Positions 54,880 to 64,000 of a stretch of 64,000 bases of DNA are shown one piece after another. Source of the stretch: Planctomycetota bacterium. GTDB lineage: Bacteria; Planctomycetota; Phycisphaerae; Phycisphaerales; SM1A02. The notes under the pieces were generated by a model. That model had not been told where the DNA came from, ran no database searches, and was given only the letters and a program-made list of their open reading frames with translations. The DNA is taken from assembly GCA_022560875.1 (NCBI GenBank), contig JADFSH010000004.1:1-64000 (forward strand). The letters are read 5' to 3'. The position numbers were made by a program, and so were the translations under genes. Within the stretch, counting starts at the first letter, position 1. The number at the start of each line of letters is the position of its first letter.

Positions 54880-56046
54880 ATGACCACGACAGCTCAACGG
54901 AAAAAGCACCTTCAATGGCTCTGTGAACTCACCGCGATTCCCACTGCCGCGGGAAAGGAAGATCGGGTGATTGCCTGGGTCAGGGCTTGGGCGAAGAAGC
55001 GGACGAACCTGAAGCTCTCTGCCGACAAGGCGGGTAACCTGATCATCCGCCCACGGGTGAAATCGAAAAATCGCGGCGTGCATCCCGTGTATATCACCGC
55101 CCATCTCGATCACCCCGCCTTCGTGGTGCACTGCATCAATAGCCCACGGAACAAGAACTCCGGTACTGTGGAACTTGAGTTTCGAGGCGGAGTGCAAAAT
55201 CCGTATTTTGACAAAGCAAAGATCATTATTTTCGACCAAGATGACAAGCCCCACCGGGCGACGATCTTCAGACTCGATTCAAAGGCCAAGCCATTCAAGA
55301 TCGCTCATGCGAGACTAAATAAAAAAACCGAAGCCATCCGCCCGGGGGATGTGGGGCGTTGGGCGTTCAGCGGCAAGGGAGCGACGCCGACAATTGATAA
55401 GGGGATTCTGCATACGCCGGCGTGTGATGACCTCGCCGCGGTCGCAGTGGCTCTGGCGACCCTCGATGTTCTTCACCGGCGAAAGAGTATGGAGCATGTC
55501 GGGGTGCTGCTCACCCGGGCCGAAGAAGTCGGGTTCATCGGGGCGATCGCGGCGTGCAAAGATCGCTCCATGCCCAGATCATCGCGACTGATCTGCCTGG
55601 AAAACTCCCGCAGCTACCCCGAATCACCCATCGGGGCGGGGCCGATCGTGCGGGTGGGCGACCGCATCAGTGTCTTCGATCCACGACTGACCAATCGCAT
55701 CAGCCTCATCATGGGCGAGTACGCAAAAAGAAATCCACGCTACAAATGGCAGCGAAAGCTCATGCCGGGCGGGGCGTGCGAGGCGACGACGTTTTCCACC
55801 TACGGCTACGAATCAACCTGTCTGTGTCTGCCCCTGGGCAACTACCACAACATGCGCGATGTCGATAGCGTCCTCGCCGGCAAGCGCCCCGCGAAGGTCG
55901 GTCCCGAATACATTTCCGTTGACGACTACCACGGCCTCATCGAAATGCTCATCATCTCCATCACCCAGCTTGACGATGGCAACGTCCCCGATATCGAGAA
56001 GATGATGGAGAAACTGATGGATGAGGTGGGATTTGTGGTGAAATGA
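54880..56046 (+). CDS. M42/M28-like aminopeptidase family protein
   Basis: A 388-residue metallopeptidase-like protein. HLDHPAF (first metal His/Asp), CDDLAA (bridging Asp), RAEEVG (Glu pair) and a C-terminal PLGNYHNM His motif match the M20/M28/M42 co-catalytic zinc set. A beta-rich insertion (about 95-160) interrupts the catalytic domain as in M42 peptidases. It has no signal. The ATG at 54880 opens just before LCELTAIPTAAGKED; the upstream frame lies in the repeat element. It should cleave N-terminal residues from peptides in the cytosol. The repeat element sits directly before it. Confidence 0.85.
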   Translation: MTTTAQRKKHLQWLCELTAIPTAAGKEDRVIAWVRAWAKKRTNLKLSADKAGNLIIRPRVKSKNRGVHPVYITAHLDHPAFVVHCINSPRNKNSGTVELEFRGGVQNPYFDKAKIIIFDQDDKPHRATIFRLDSKAKPFKIAHARLNKKTEAIRPGDVGRWAFSGKGATPTIDKGILHTPACDDLAAVAVALATLDVLHRRKSMEHVGVLLTRAEEVGFIGAIAACKDRSMPRSSRLICLENSRSYPESPIGAGPIVRVGDRISVFDPRLTNRISLIMGEYAKRNPRYKWQRKLMPGGACEATTFSTYGYESTCLCLPLGNYHNMRDVDSVLAGKRPAKVGPEYISVDDYHGLIEMLIISITQLDDGNVPDIEKMMEKLMDEVGFVVK

Positions 56047-56086
56047 TGGCACTTCATCGAAACCGGATGGTATCCATGGGCTTTTC

Positions 56087-56107
56087 GCACGGGCAAGATG
56101 CCCGTGC
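56087..56107. terminator. Hairpin between convergent genes
   Basis: GCACGGGC and GCCCGTGC (56087-56094 with 56100-56107) form a strong stem with a five-base loop. No T-run follows. The motif CACGGGCAAGATGCCCGTG recurs in planctomycete intergenic DNA, from general knowledge. Confidence 0.5.
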
Positions 56108-56135
56108 CACCTAAACTAAGAATCCAGCAATCCTG

Positions 56136-58109
56136 CTAAGCCGCGCCGACGGGGACGCCGAGCATGGCGGCGGCCTTTTCGGTAATGTCCGTATAATGCA
56201 GGCCACACTGCTTGAGGATGGCATCTTCGCTCTCGGCGGACTTGGGAATACGCTTTACGTGAAGCTGCTCGATGGTGAAGCCATCGCCCGATTCCGCGCA
56301 GGCGTCGGCCACGGCGGAACCCAGTGATGCGCCGTAATTGTCCTCCACCACCAGCACGTTGCCTGCGGCATCGTTGGCGAAATCGAGAAGCTGCTCCGCG
56401 TTGAAGGGAATCGAATACAAATCCACAAGGGCGATGTCGATCGCCATCTTGTCCAGCGATTCCAGAGCCTTGTTGCATTCGTGAACCATGTAGCCGGCCG
56501 TGACGATGAGTAGATCCCGGCCGGGGGTGAGTAGTTCCATCCCGCCCAGGTTGAACTTGGTGTTCTCATCGTAGATGAACTCGACATCCGGCCGATGGGT
56601 ACGCATATAGCAGACGCCGTGATAATCAGCCATGGCGAGCGTCAGTCCATACGCGGCATAGGCATCGGCGGGTTGAATGACGTAGCAGGCGGGGTGGCCA
56701 TAGTGATCGCGAGTGGTGGCGAAGCTGCGGAACCATGCGACATCGGGCAGGGACATCTGGCTGGGTCCGTCGGCGGCGAGGGAGATGCCGCTGTGACTGC
56801 CGATGATCTTGAGATTCGCGCCGGAATTGATGGCCATCTCGATCTGGTCGTAACCCCGGGTAACAAACTTGCTGAAGGTCGAGCAGAAGGGAACCTTGCC
56901 CGCCGCGGAAAGTCCCACCGCCACGGAAAACATGTTCTGCTCGGCGATCTTGCAGCCCACGAAGCGGTCGGCCAGCTCGGCATCGTTTGCGAACCATTCG
57001 GCAAAGGTGGAGTTGCGCACATCGCCATCGAGAGCGAATACATCTTGATTGCAGTGACCAGCCACCCGTAGAGCGAGACCGTAGGCTTTTCGGGTCGCAA
57101 GCTTGCGGGTATTGAGAAGCTGACCCATGTCATAGCGGCTCATGGCTTCGTGGAAGGTGGGGGGGTCGCTCGGGGTCGTTTTCTCAGGCCTGGTGTCCTC
57201 GGTGGGGGGATAGATCGTCAGATCAAAACCCGCCAAAGCGGAAGTCAGTCCCACGCCGGATTCCAGCAATTCCTCCTGGGCCTGAGCGAGTTTTTCTCCG
57301 GTGGCGGGTTTGCCATGCCAACCCCCACCCTGCATGGAAGGTACGCCCCAGCCCTTGATGGTTTTCGCCACCACCGCCATTGGCTCATCACCGGCGGATA
57401 GGGAGGCAAACTCGTCGAAGGCTTTTTTGATCTGTTCCGGCTCATGGCCGTCAATCAGGGTGACATGATAGCCATACGCTTCAAGCTTCTTCGTGAGGGT
57501 TTCCGGAGATTGCCCGCCGGCAACCTTGTCCGCCTGACCATATCCATTGCAGTTGAAGATGGGCAGGACATTGGCGAGCTTGTGATCGATGATGAAGTCG
57601 AGGGCTTCGGCGATCTGGCCTTCACGAGACTCTCCGTCACCAATGATGCAGAAGATCCGCTTGTCGAGTTCATCCGCACGGGCGGCGATAGCCAGGCCCG
57701 CCGCTACGGAAAGTCCCTGTCCCAGCGATCCGGTGGCGGCATCGAAAAACGGAAATCCTTCCATGGGATTTGGATGCCCATCGAGAATTGATTCGTTCTG
57801 ACGAAGTGTTTGAAGATCATCAACCGACAATGGCCTGAATTGTCCGTCGTTCCCCACTGCCCCGCCGATATCCGCCATGGCCGCATAGATAATGGGAACG
57901 GCATGGCCTTCCGAGAGGACCAGGCGATCGGAGGTGGGATATTTGGGATGATCCGGGAGCCAGCGCATGGAATGGTACATCAGCACCGTGGTGATATGCC
58001 CGAGGCTCATGGCGCTAGTGGGATGGCCGCTTCCAGCCGTGGCACACATGTCCAGACAAAGCCTATTAAGAGTAATGGTTTTTTCATGAATAGCGGCTTC
58101 AAACGACAT
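56136..58109 (-). CDS. tkt: Transketolase
   Basis: A 657-residue thiamine-diphosphate enzyme of the pentose phosphate pathway and Calvin-like sugar exchange. GSGHPTSAMSLGHI (substrate binding), GDGESREGQIAEAL with NCNGYGQ (ThDP/Mg motif GDG-x(n)-N) and the pyrimidine-domain RFVGCKIAEQNM Glu region are all present in order. The start at 58109 has AAAGGA six bases upstream; the frame begins two codons earlier. Length is normal. The gene is convergent with the peptidase and divergent from dnaN, with about 300 bp between the start codons. Confidence 0.95.
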   Translation of the reverse strand: MSFEAAIHEKTITLNRLCLDMCATAGSGHPTSAMSLGHITTVLMYHSMRWLPDHPKYPTSDRLVLSEGHAVPIIYAAMADIGGAVGNDGQFRPLSVDDLQTLRQNESILDGHPNPMEGFPFFDAATGSLGQGLSVAAGLAIAARADELDKRIFCIIGDGESREGQIAEALDFIIDHKLANVLPIFNCNGYGQADKVAGGQSPETLTKKLEAYGYHVTLIDGHEPEQIKKAFDEFASLSAGDEPMAVVAKTIKGWGVPSMQGGGWHGKPATGEKLAQAQEELLESGVGLTSALAGFDLTIYPPTEDTRPEKTTPSDPPTFHEAMSRYDMGQLLNTRKLATRKAYGLALRVAGHCNQDVFALDGDVRNSTFAEWFANDAELADRFVGCKIAEQNMFSVAVGLSAAGKVPFCSTFSKFVTRGYDQIEMAINSGANLKIIGSHSGISLAADGPSQMSLPDVAWFRSFATTRDHYGHPACYVIQPADAYAAYGLTLAMADYHGVCYMRTHRPDVEFIYDENTKFNLGGMELLTPGRDLLIVTAGYMVHECNKALESLDKMAIDIALVDLYSIPFNAEQLLDFANDAAGNVLVVEDNYGASLGSAVADACAESGDGFTIEQLHVKRIPKSAESEDAILKQCGLHYTDITEKAAAMLGVPVGAA

Positions 58110-58415
58110 CAGCATCCTTTCGTCCCAACTGGGGCGGGAATCGGGCCTTGGAAGGTCTAGTGTTTGCGGGCAATCAGGCCAGTATCGCAGTATCTCACAC
58201 CAGAATCAAATCCTGCTGCATTTTTCGGTCTTTTTACGCTTTGACCATACAACCACGCCTAACCGTCGGTATGGCGTGAATCGGTCGCGTGGACAAGACG
58301 TTGACAACCTTCACGTCATCTTAGCCCACAAACGAAAATACCGGCAAATTTCGCAGATTCAGTCGCCATTGCTACACTCTATACCCTGTATCTTTAGGAA
58401 GAGGAACTACCAGCA
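58110..58415. other. Intergenic region between tkt and dnaN
   Basis: About 306 bp that must hold promoters for both divergent genes. A weak dnaN promoter is possible (TTCGCA, 17 bases, TACACT just before 58380). GAGGAAC precedes the dnaN start. There is no cluster of DnaA boxes, so no sign of an origin. Confidence 0.5.
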
Positions 58416-59528
58416 ATGAAGGTGATTTGTGATCGTGGGGCATTGTCAGACGCACTGAATCTCGTGGGAAGTGTGGTTCCCAGTCGCAGCCCCAGCCCCG
58501 TTCTGCTCTGCGTCAAGCTGACGGCCCGGGACGACAAGCTCATCGTGGCGGCGACTGACCTGGAAGTAGGCATCCGTCTCGGCGTAGACCAAGTGGACAT
58601 ACAAGAGGAAGGCGAAGCGCTGATTCCCGCCGACAAGTTTTCCCAGATCGTTCGCGCCAGCGACGATGCCACCCTGACTCTCGAAACCGACAATCACGCA
58701 TTGAACATTCGCGGCGCCGATGCTCACTTCAAAGTTTTCGGCTACGACCCCGCAGAGGCGCCGGCAATTCGCGATTTTGAAAACACAACGGTCACGGTCG
58801 AGATCGAAAGCGGCACCCTGCAAACCATGATCTCGCGTACGCTCTTCGCCGCCGCCACCGAGCACAGTCGCTACGCGATCAACGGCGTGCTGTTCGACCG
58901 CGATGATCGCAATCTGCGGCTCATCGCCACCGATGGTCGTCGATTGGCCTTGGCCAGAGGCACCTGTCACATCGGGGAAGGTAAATCAACCACGATCATC
59001 CCCACCAAGGCTCTTTCGCTTCTCAGCAAACTGATTGACGATCCCGAGACGCCGATCTACATGGTGATCGAGGACAACCAGGTGCTGTTCAAGGTCGGAG
59101 ACGGCCCGGACTGCGCTATCCTTTCGAGCAATCTCGTCGAGGGCGCGTTCCCGCCGTTCGAGGATGTCATCCCCAAGGACCATGACAAGCGTGTGACGTT
59201 TGAATCCGGTACTCTGGCCAGCGCCATCCGCCGCGCCGCTCTGCTGACCAATGAGGAATCCAAAGGCGTGCGTCTGAGCTTTCATGACAATAAGCTCACC
59301 CTCTCCAGTCGCGCTCCGGAGATGGGAGAGGCGGAAATCCAGCTTGATCTGAAGGACTATACCGGGGAACCACTGGATATCGGTTTCAATCCTGGATTCA
59401 TCACCGACGCATTGAAAGTCGTCGGCAATAGCGAAGTCATCATCGAACTCAAAGCCGCCAACAAACCGGGGGTGTTGAAAACTGGAAACGACTTCACCTA
59501 CGTCATCATGCCGGTGAATCTGCAGTAG
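58416..59528 (+). CDS. dnaN: DNA polymerase III beta clamp
   Basis: A 370-residue sliding clamp that tethers the replicative polymerase to DNA. Three repeats of the clamp fold are visible: MKVICDRGALSDALNLVGSV, NTTVTVEIESGTLQTMISRT with YAINGVLFD and LIATDGRRLALA, and RVTFESGTLASAIRRAALL with VIMPVNLQ at the end. Length and ends are normal. It is not beside dnaA or recF, unlike in most bacteria, fitting a rearranged planctomycete-type chromosome. Confidence 0.97.
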   Translation: MKVICDRGALSDALNLVGSVVPSRSPSPVLLCVKLTARDDKLIVAATDLEVGIRLGVDQVDIQEEGEALIPADKFSQIVRASDDATLTLETDNHALNIRGADAHFKVFGYDPAEAPAIRDFENTTVTVEIESGTLQTMISRTLFAAATEHSRYAINGVLFDRDDRNLRLIATDGRRLALARGTCHIGEGKSTTIIPTKALSLLSKLIDDPETPIYMVIEDNQVLFKVGDGPDCAILSSNLVEGAFPPFEDVIPKDHDKRVTFESGTLASAIRRAALLTNEESKGVRLSFHDNKLTLSSRAPEMGEAEIQLDLKDYTGEPLDIGFNPGFITDALKVVGNSEVIIELKAANKPGVLKTGNDFTYVIMPVNLQ

Positions 59529-59560
59529 GATCGAGTCTGTGTTGAACAACAATTGGAAAA

Positions 59561-59592
59561 CCCACGAACCGCAGTTCGTGGGCTTATTTTTT
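59561..59592 (+). terminator. Rho-independent terminator after dnaN
   Basis: CCCACGAAC (59561-59569) pairs perfectly with GTTCGTGGG (59574-59582), followed by CTTA and a run of six T. Confidence 0.9.
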
Positions 59593-59607
59593 CGGTGGGA
59601 TGAGTGA

Positions 59608-60240
59608 TCAATCGGCGTACTTGACGCTGCACCCGTAAGACTTCACGTAGTCCGGACTGACCGTTTCGCCCGAGGAAATCTGGCGGACAGCATTGACCAC
59701 GTAATTGGTGGCGTCTTCCTTGCCGCCCCGAGGGTCGTCGTCAATGGCACCCTGATAGCGAAGGATGCCCTCGGCATCGATTACAAATATATGGGGCGTG
59801 GTTCTCGCACCGTACCGGTGGCCGACTTTGCCATCGCCATCGATCAGCGCCAAAGCCTTGATCTTATGCTTCTTGAGGTACTTCGCGCTGGTGGACCCGG
59901 GCATGCCCGCGGTGCTGTTGATTGCCAGATGGACGATGTCCTTGTTGAGGGCCTTACATTCCTTGGCCATCTTGGTCACCAACCCTGCCTTGCTGACCCG
60001 GCGACAGATCGGGCAGTCGGGGTTGATCCACTGCAGGATCACGATTTTTCCCTTGTAATCGCTCAGCGAGTGTGACTTGCCATTGGCATCGTCAAGTGTG
60101 AAATTCGGGGCGGCTTCGCCTACTTTGGCCTTTTCCTCGGCGCTGGCTTCGGCTCCGGGGGCGGGGGCGGCAAAAGCGACCGCGGCGCTCATCAAAGCGG
60201 CAAGGCCGATCGTGGACAGAAAACTGCATCGGTTCTTCAT
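59608..60240 (-). CDS. Secreted thioredoxin-like redoxin (AhpC/TSA type)
   Basis: A 210-residue protein with a signal peptide (MKNRCSFLSTIGLAALMSAAVAF) and a thioredoxin/peroxiredoxin-like domain. APNFTLDDANGK is the start, WINPDCPICRR has two Cys (C76, C79), and YGARTTPHIFVIDAEG holds the cis-Pro. The CPIC site suggests disulfide exchange rather than peroxide reduction. The ATG at 60240 has GGAGC eight bases ahead; the frame to 60291 adds unrelated residues. It follows the DsbD-alpha-like gene on the same strand (60 bp gap), so the two probably work together in periplasmic thiol chemistry. Confidence 0.88.
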   Translation of the reverse strand: MKNRCSFLSTIGLAALMSAAVAFAAPAPGAEASAEEKAKVGEAAPNFTLDDANGKSHSLSDYKGKIVILQWINPDCPICRRVSKAGLVTKMAKECKALNKDIVHLAINSTAGMPGSTSAKYLKKHKIKALALIDGDGKVGHRYGARTTPHIFVIDAEGILRYQGAIDDDPRGGKEDATNYVVNAVRQISSGETVSPDYVKSYGCSVKYAD

Positions 60241-60300
60241 GAAATAGAGCTCCATATTGGGGACAGCATTGTTGTTTCGTGTATTCCTCAAAATCCGCCG

Positions 60301-61170
60301 TCATGGCTTAGACAGCGATAATTCAAACATATAACTCGGATCGTCGCGATTTTTTCCCAAGCCCACCACGCCCACAAGTTTCATCTCTTCACCCAAGGCG
60401 TTGTCGGGGTTGATCTCCACCTCGACGGTAGCGATGAAAAAATCGCCTTTCAGCACGACTTTCGGATTTTCGTATGTGATCCCGGGAAGCTCGATGGGAT
60501 ACAGTGTCGCGGTTTTCGAATCCCCGGCGGAAATTCTCACCGTAAGCAATTTGCCGTCAAAGGCAACCTTCGACTCTTCCAACTGCTCCAGTGCCTGGGG
60601 AAGCCGATCTTTCGCTCGAGCGAGGATCGGATCGACCCCGATGGAAGCATGGTTTTCTTTATCGTCGGTTTCCAGGGTCAGCGAACGATTGATATTGCCC
60701 ATCAGACAAAAACTTTTGCAGACCAGATACAGAATGTCAGCCTGAAAACTCGCGGAGCCTTTTTTGAGATCCACCGGGGCAGTGATGGGTACGAAGAGCA
60801 CGGCGTTCTTTTCATAACCATAGGTCAATCCCTCCAGAGTCTCTGACGATCCGAACGCCTGGGGTCTCGTATATAAAGGCTCGCCAACGACAAATCCCTC
60901 CGGAGCAATAATGTCCACCTGGGTCGGCAAGCCGCTCGCGCCAGGACTGACCCAGTAAATATGCCAATGCGGCTCGATCTCGAAAACGATGGCGAGATGG
61001 AACGTTTGGCCGGGAGCGATCCTCGCCGTATCCGACACGAAGCTGACGGCTACCAGATCCTCCGCGGATTTCTGACGGCCTTGTGAGGGCTTGAATTGAC
61101 CGCACGCATCAGCGACGGCCCCGAGAAGAACGACCAGACCCAGCATTGCATTCGTCAGAGCATTCCGCAT
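60301..61170 (-). CDS. DsbD-alpha-like protein (periplasmic domain only)
   Basis: A 289-residue protein with a signal peptide (MRNALTN, hydrophobic core, to about residue 25). It matches the N-terminal, outside domain of DsbD/ScsB: HWHIYWVSPGASGLPTQV and YGYEKNAVLFVPI, then the CKSFCLMG pair, where DsbD has its redox Cys pair. There is no membrane-spanning DsbD core in it or beside it, so it would need an electron source elsewhere. A redoxin gene follows. The start at 61170 has only a weak ribosome-binding site; a GTG at 61182 is an alternative. Confidence 0.82.
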   Translation of the reverse strand: MRNALTNAMLGLVVLLGAVADACGQFKPSQGRQKSAEDLVAVSFVSDTARIAPGQTFHLAIVFEIEPHWHIYWVSPGASGLPTQVDIIAPEGFVVGEPLYTRPQAFGSSETLEGLTYGYEKNAVLFVPITAPVDLKKGSASFQADILYLVCKSFCLMGNINRSLTLETDDKENHASIGVDPILARAKDRLPQALEQLEESKVAFDGKLLTVRISAGDSKTATLYPIELPGITYENPKVVLKGDFFIATVEVEINPDNALGEEMKLVGVVGLGKNRDDPSYMFELSLSKP

Positions 61171-61582
61171 GGAGATTCCCACAATTCTCAGTGAACTTCA
61201 GATGAAACCTCGTGTACTGGCCAGGGTTGCGACTGAACTTTCCCGTTGATCGGAAGGCGTTGCACAGCCAGCAGCCCGGATCCATGAGATACATCTTCAT
61301 AGCCTATGTTGTCATCAATCATCACGAAAGGGTTTCTATTCAATTGAAATAGATGGTTGCGATCATGTCAAAGATGCGAGTCGGGTTACAGGGTGATTTC
61401 CCTCCAACCTGTCATCAAGTATCGGACCATTCATCGGCGATTCGACATATGTCTTTGCCCCTATTGTCGAAGTCCCGCGCGACTTGTTCCGAGCCGAATT
61501 GAGCACACTGATAGGCCGGCGAAACCATGCCGGATTCCTCCACATAGCGAGGTTCGGCCAGCCCGTCTACGATCAATTCTTC
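61171..61582. other. Intergenic region with uncertain MBL gene start
   Basis: About 410 bp between the divergent DsbD-alpha-like and MBL genes. The MBL frame is open back to a TTG at 61484, so its true start may be earlier than 61583. An imperfect palindrome (about 61336-61352, CTATT and AATAG around CAATTG) could bind a regulator. Confidence 0.45.
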
Positions 61583-62515
61583 ATGCTCGCCAATTCGCAG
61601 AACTGTACAATCCACACGCTCGACACCCTCTGGCTCGATCTGCCCCGCTATACGGCAGTCTATGTGCTGGTAGGGCCGGAGGGGCCGCTTCTCATCGAGA
61701 CGGGTGCCGGGAACACTGTCGAACACTACCTTCCCGGATTGCGTGATATCGGATTCGAGCCACGGGACATCAGACATGTCCTCGTGAGCCATATCCATCT
61801 CGATCACGCAGGGGCCGCCTGGTGGTGGGCGCAGCAAGGCGCGCAGATTCATGTTCACGAATTCGGAGCGCAGCATCTCGTGGACCCTTCCGTCCTGCTT
61901 AAGAGTGCGACCCGCATCTACCAGGACCGCATGGATTATCTTTGGGGAAACGTAGAGTCGATCGCCTCAGATCAGGTCACCTCAGTTCACGATGGCGATG
62001 TCATCGACGTCTGCGGCCTGAAGATCACCGCCATCGAGACCCCCGGCCATGCCCAACATCATCACGTCTATGCCCTGACGACCGTTGAGCATGGCAGAAT
62101 CTGCTTTACGGGCGATGTGGCGGCGATGATCATGCCCGAAGGCGACTACCTGGCCGTTCCCACTCCGCCCCCGGAATTCGATCTTGAATCATGGCTTACT
62201 TCGCTCGTGCGTTTGGAGACCATGAATTTCGATGTGATCTTTCCCACGCATTTCGGCGCCTACGCGGGCAAGCCGAACGTGCTTTTTGAACGACTGCGCA
62301 AGGTACTGTTCAAACAAGCTCAGTTCGTGCGCACTCTGATGGCTGAAGACCTGACGCGGGATGATATCTTCGAGCGTCTTGTCGATTGGCAACGCCGAGT
62401 GACCATAGAGCAAGGCACGCCGGAGAAGCTCTATGACGACTATGTCGTCGAACATCTCATGGGGATGAACGTGATGGGCATGATGCGGTATTGGAAAAAG
62501 AAGATGAGCGTGTAA
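61583..62515 (+). CDS. MBL-fold metallohydrolase
   Basis: About 310 residues with the metallo-beta-lactamase fold. The metal site HIHLDHAG carries the H-x-H-x-D-H motif, followed by ETPGHAQHHHVY with another His, FTGDVAAMI with a metal-binding Asp, and FPTHFGAYAG with the last His. This branch often acts as a hydrolase or glyoxalase II-like enzyme; the substrate is unknown. The C-terminal 80 residues are helical. The start at 61583 is a guess, since no ribosome-binding site is clear. Confidence 0.82.
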   Translation: MLANSQNCTIHTLDTLWLDLPRYTAVYVLVGPEGPLLIETGAGNTVEHYLPGLRDIGFEPRDIRHVLVSHIHLDHAGAAWWWAQQGAQIHVHEFGAQHLVDPSVLLKSATRIYQDRMDYLWGNVESIASDQVTSVHDGDVIDVCGLKITAIETPGHAQHHHVYALTTVEHGRICFTGDVAAMIMPEGDYLAVPTPPPEFDLESWLTSLVRLETMNFDVIFPTHFGAYAGKPNVLFERLRKVLFKQAQFVRTLMAEDLTRDDIFERLVDWQRRVTIEQGTPEKLYDDYVVEHLMGMNVMGMMRYWKKKMSV

Positions 62516-63538
62516 TCAGGACACACCGTCCTGATCAGCCATCATACGGATCATGTCCACACAGCGAGCCGCGTACCCCATTTCGTTGTCATACCAGGCC
62601 ACGATCTTGAAGAAGCGGCGGTTGAGTTCAATGCCCGCCGTGGCGTCGAAGATGCTGCTGTGCGGATCGCCGATGAAATCGCTGGAGACGACCGGATCCT
62701 CGGTGTAGGCCAGGACGCCGCTCATCGGACCTTCCGAAGCGGCCTTCATCGCGTCGTTGATCTCGCTCAGAGAAGTCTCCTGGGCGGTGCGGAAGGTCAG
62801 ATCGACCACCGAAACATCCGCCGTCGGAACACGAAACGCCATGCCCGTGATCTTGCCCACCAGTTCGGGAATACAGAGGCTGACTGCTTTCGCCGCGCCG
62901 GTGGAGGCGGGAATGATATTCGAATAGGCATTCCGCCCGCCTCGCATGTCCTTCTTTGAAGGACCGTCCTGCGTGGGCTGGGTGGAAGTGGCGGCATGAA
63001 CCGTGGTCATGATCCCCTCTTCAAGGCCGAAGCTGTCGTTGATCACTTTCGCGACCGGGGCCAGGCAATTGGTCGTGCAGGAAGCATTGGAGATCACCCG
63101 ATCTGATTCGGGGTCGTATTTTTCGTGATTGACTTTGTAGGTAAAGGTTGGCACCTGCTCCGGCGACTTAGTGGGAGCGGAGATAAGCACGCGCTTCGCC
63201 CCGGCGGCGAGATGCTTGCTCGCACCGTCAAACGCAGTGAACAGGCCGGTGGATTCAAGCACGTAGTCAACCCCGAGATCGCCCCAGCCCAGATTGGCCG
63301 GGTCGCGCTCGGAGAGACACTTCGTAAGGTTACCGCAAACCGAGATGCCGCCGTCAGTTGCGCTAACATCCTTGCCGAAGCGACCGTGGGTTGAATCGTA
63401 TTTGATCAGATAGGCGAGGTTGTCCGCGGGTACAAGGTCGTTGATAGCCACAATGTCGATACCACCCTGTTCGATCGCTGTTCGGAAGAAAAGCCGCCCG
63501 ATCCGTCCGAAGCCGTTGATTCCAACCTTGATTGTCAT
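62516..63538 (-). CDS. gap: Glyceraldehyde-3-phosphate dehydrogenase, type I
   Basis: A 340-residue glycolytic enzyme. [10 protein letters not shown] is the dinucleotide loop, Asp34 after VAIN favours NAD over [13 protein letters not shown] gives the catalytic Cys (C154), and the C-terminal [12 protein letters not shown] closes the active site. Length is normal. The start at 63538 has GAGGAGG nine bases ahead; the frame to 63619 is not supported. It converts glyceraldehyde 3-phosphate to 1,3-bisphosphoglycerate. It stands alone, not in a gap-pgk-tpi operon. Confidence 0.97.
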   Translation of the reverse strand: MTIKVGINGFGRIGRLFFRTAIEQGGIDIVAINDLVPADNLAYLIKYDSTHGRFGKDVSATDGGISVCGNLTKCLSERDPANLGWGDLGVDYVLESTGLFTAFDGASKHLAAGAKRVLISAPTKSPEQVPTFTYKVNHEKYDPESDRVISNASCTTNCLAPVAKVINDSFGLEEGIMTTVHAATSTQPTQDGPSKKDMRGGRNAYSNIIPASTGAAKAVSLCIPELVGKITGMAFRVPTADVSVVDLTFRTAQETSLSEINDAMKAASEGPMSGVLAYTEDPVVSSDFIGDPHSSIFDATAGIELNRRFFKIVAWYDNEMGYAARCVDMIRMMADQDGVS

Positions 63539-63744
63539 GGGTCTTGGCTCCTCCTCTGGTGAAAATGCAGGGTACGCGCTAAGAGAATTTGAATCAAACC
63601 TACGAACACCTACCTTCAATGAAAATCCCCTCTTGCAGTCTGCATTTCAAGCATGCCCCCGTCCGAAAGGATTACCTGGAAAGTGCTAGATAATTCGCCC
63701 AAACCACTTCGACCGTCCGGCCATCCGGAGGCTATCCTTGCGAC

Positions 63745-64000
63745 GTGTCTGAAACCATCGACCAATTTGATGCTGAAGCTGTGATCGCGGTCTTTGATCG
63801 CGGCAATGAAGCAATGCTCGATTCGCGTTATCGCGAGAAGTCCATCGTGCGTCTACCGGGCCAGGGCCGGCTTCTCGTCACCGGCGACCTGCACGACAAT
63901 ACGATTCATCTGCAAAAGATCCTCCGTCTCGCGAAGCTCGAGAACGCACCCGATCATCACGTGATCCTGCATGAACTCATCCATGGCGACAAGCTTCTCA
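63745..64000 (+). CDS. Metallophosphoesterase, N-terminal part
   Basis: The gene runs off the right edge. From a GTG at 63745 (GGAGG 13 bases ahead, rather far; a later ATG is possible) the frame reads through LLVTGDLHDNTIHLQKIL and HVILHELIHGD. The GDLHDN motif is the metal-binding core of calcineurin-like phosphoesterases. The remaining motifs lie outside the window. The substrate cannot be judged. Confidence 0.7.
   Translation, partial: MSETIDQFDAEAVIAVFDRGNEAMLDSRYREKSIVRLPGQGRLLVTGDLHDNTIHLQKILRLAKLENAPDHHVILHELIHGDKLL

Noticed and set aside
58110-58415. Replication origin next to dnaN
   Set aside because: No DnaA boxes or dnaA gene; the region looks like a normal divergent promoter region.

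Overview
The window looks like a chromosome segment of a planctomycete-related bacterium, most likely of the class Phycisphaerae. This is inferred, not proven. The DNA is GC-rich. Menaquinone synthesis goes through the futalosine route (mqnE). Several membrane proteins carry zinc ribbons, including a C-terminal ribbon of the CPTC/CPEC type common in planctomycetes. Genes that usually sit in large operons (atpD, nuoG, dnaN) stand alone. Secreted lipoproteins and membrane proteins of unknown function are frequent. No rRNA, tRNA or CRISPR array was seen.

Layout. 1-4011: a PP2C phosphatase (cut by the window start) and a small protein kinase, convergent with a translationally coupled trio of zinc-ribbon membrane proteins. 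4154-7483: gamma-glutamyltransferase and a short orphan NuoG-like iron-sulfur protein. 7620-13621: an AddB-AddA type helicase-nuclease pair. 13640-17615: a membrane-anchored protein, an acetyltransferase, a frameshifted PEGA lipoprotein and an orphan F1 beta subunit. 17757-20461: an operon of two lipoproteins, an unlisted 51-residue protein and a DUF900 hydrolase. 21244-25778: FKBP, an M3 peptidase lipoprotein, PspC and mqnE. 25830-28032: a decayed integrated element between 15-bp direct repeats. 28233-30380: a long coiled-coil membrane protein with a Wzz-like topology. 31672-34961: MOSC, MobA and a YdeP-type molybdoenzyme. 35921-46881: a PLP decarboxylase, a second M3 peptidase, ispE, PilZ, nadA, a giant AsmA-like protein and a Nif3 protein. 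46878-51136: a GT-C glycosyltransferase, PIN-PhoH and a Bax inhibitor-1 protein. 51218-52554: arsR-arsM. 52621-58109: a zinc-ribbon membrane protein, ribBA-like, an M42-like peptidase and transketolase. 58416-64000: dnaN, a redoxin with a DsbD-alpha-like partner, an MBL hydrolase, GAPDH and the start of a metallophosphoesterase.

How genes fit together. Most are housekeeping: NAD (nadA), isoprenoid (ispE), menaquinone (mqnE), riboflavin (ribBA-like), carbon metabolism (tkt, gap), replication (dnaN) and recombinational repair (addAB). MOSC and MobA can supply and handle molybdenum cofactor for the convergent YdeP-type enzyme. ArsR and ArsM form a compact arsenic methylation unit whose promoter, operator and start codon overlap. 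The redoxin and DsbD-alpha-like pair is a likely periplasmic thiol module.

The least explained parts are the zinc-ribbon trio, the lipoprotein / 51-residue protein / DUF900 operon, the coiled-coil Wzz-like protein, the RibBA-like protein that lacks key metal ligands in both domains, and the degenerate integrated element.
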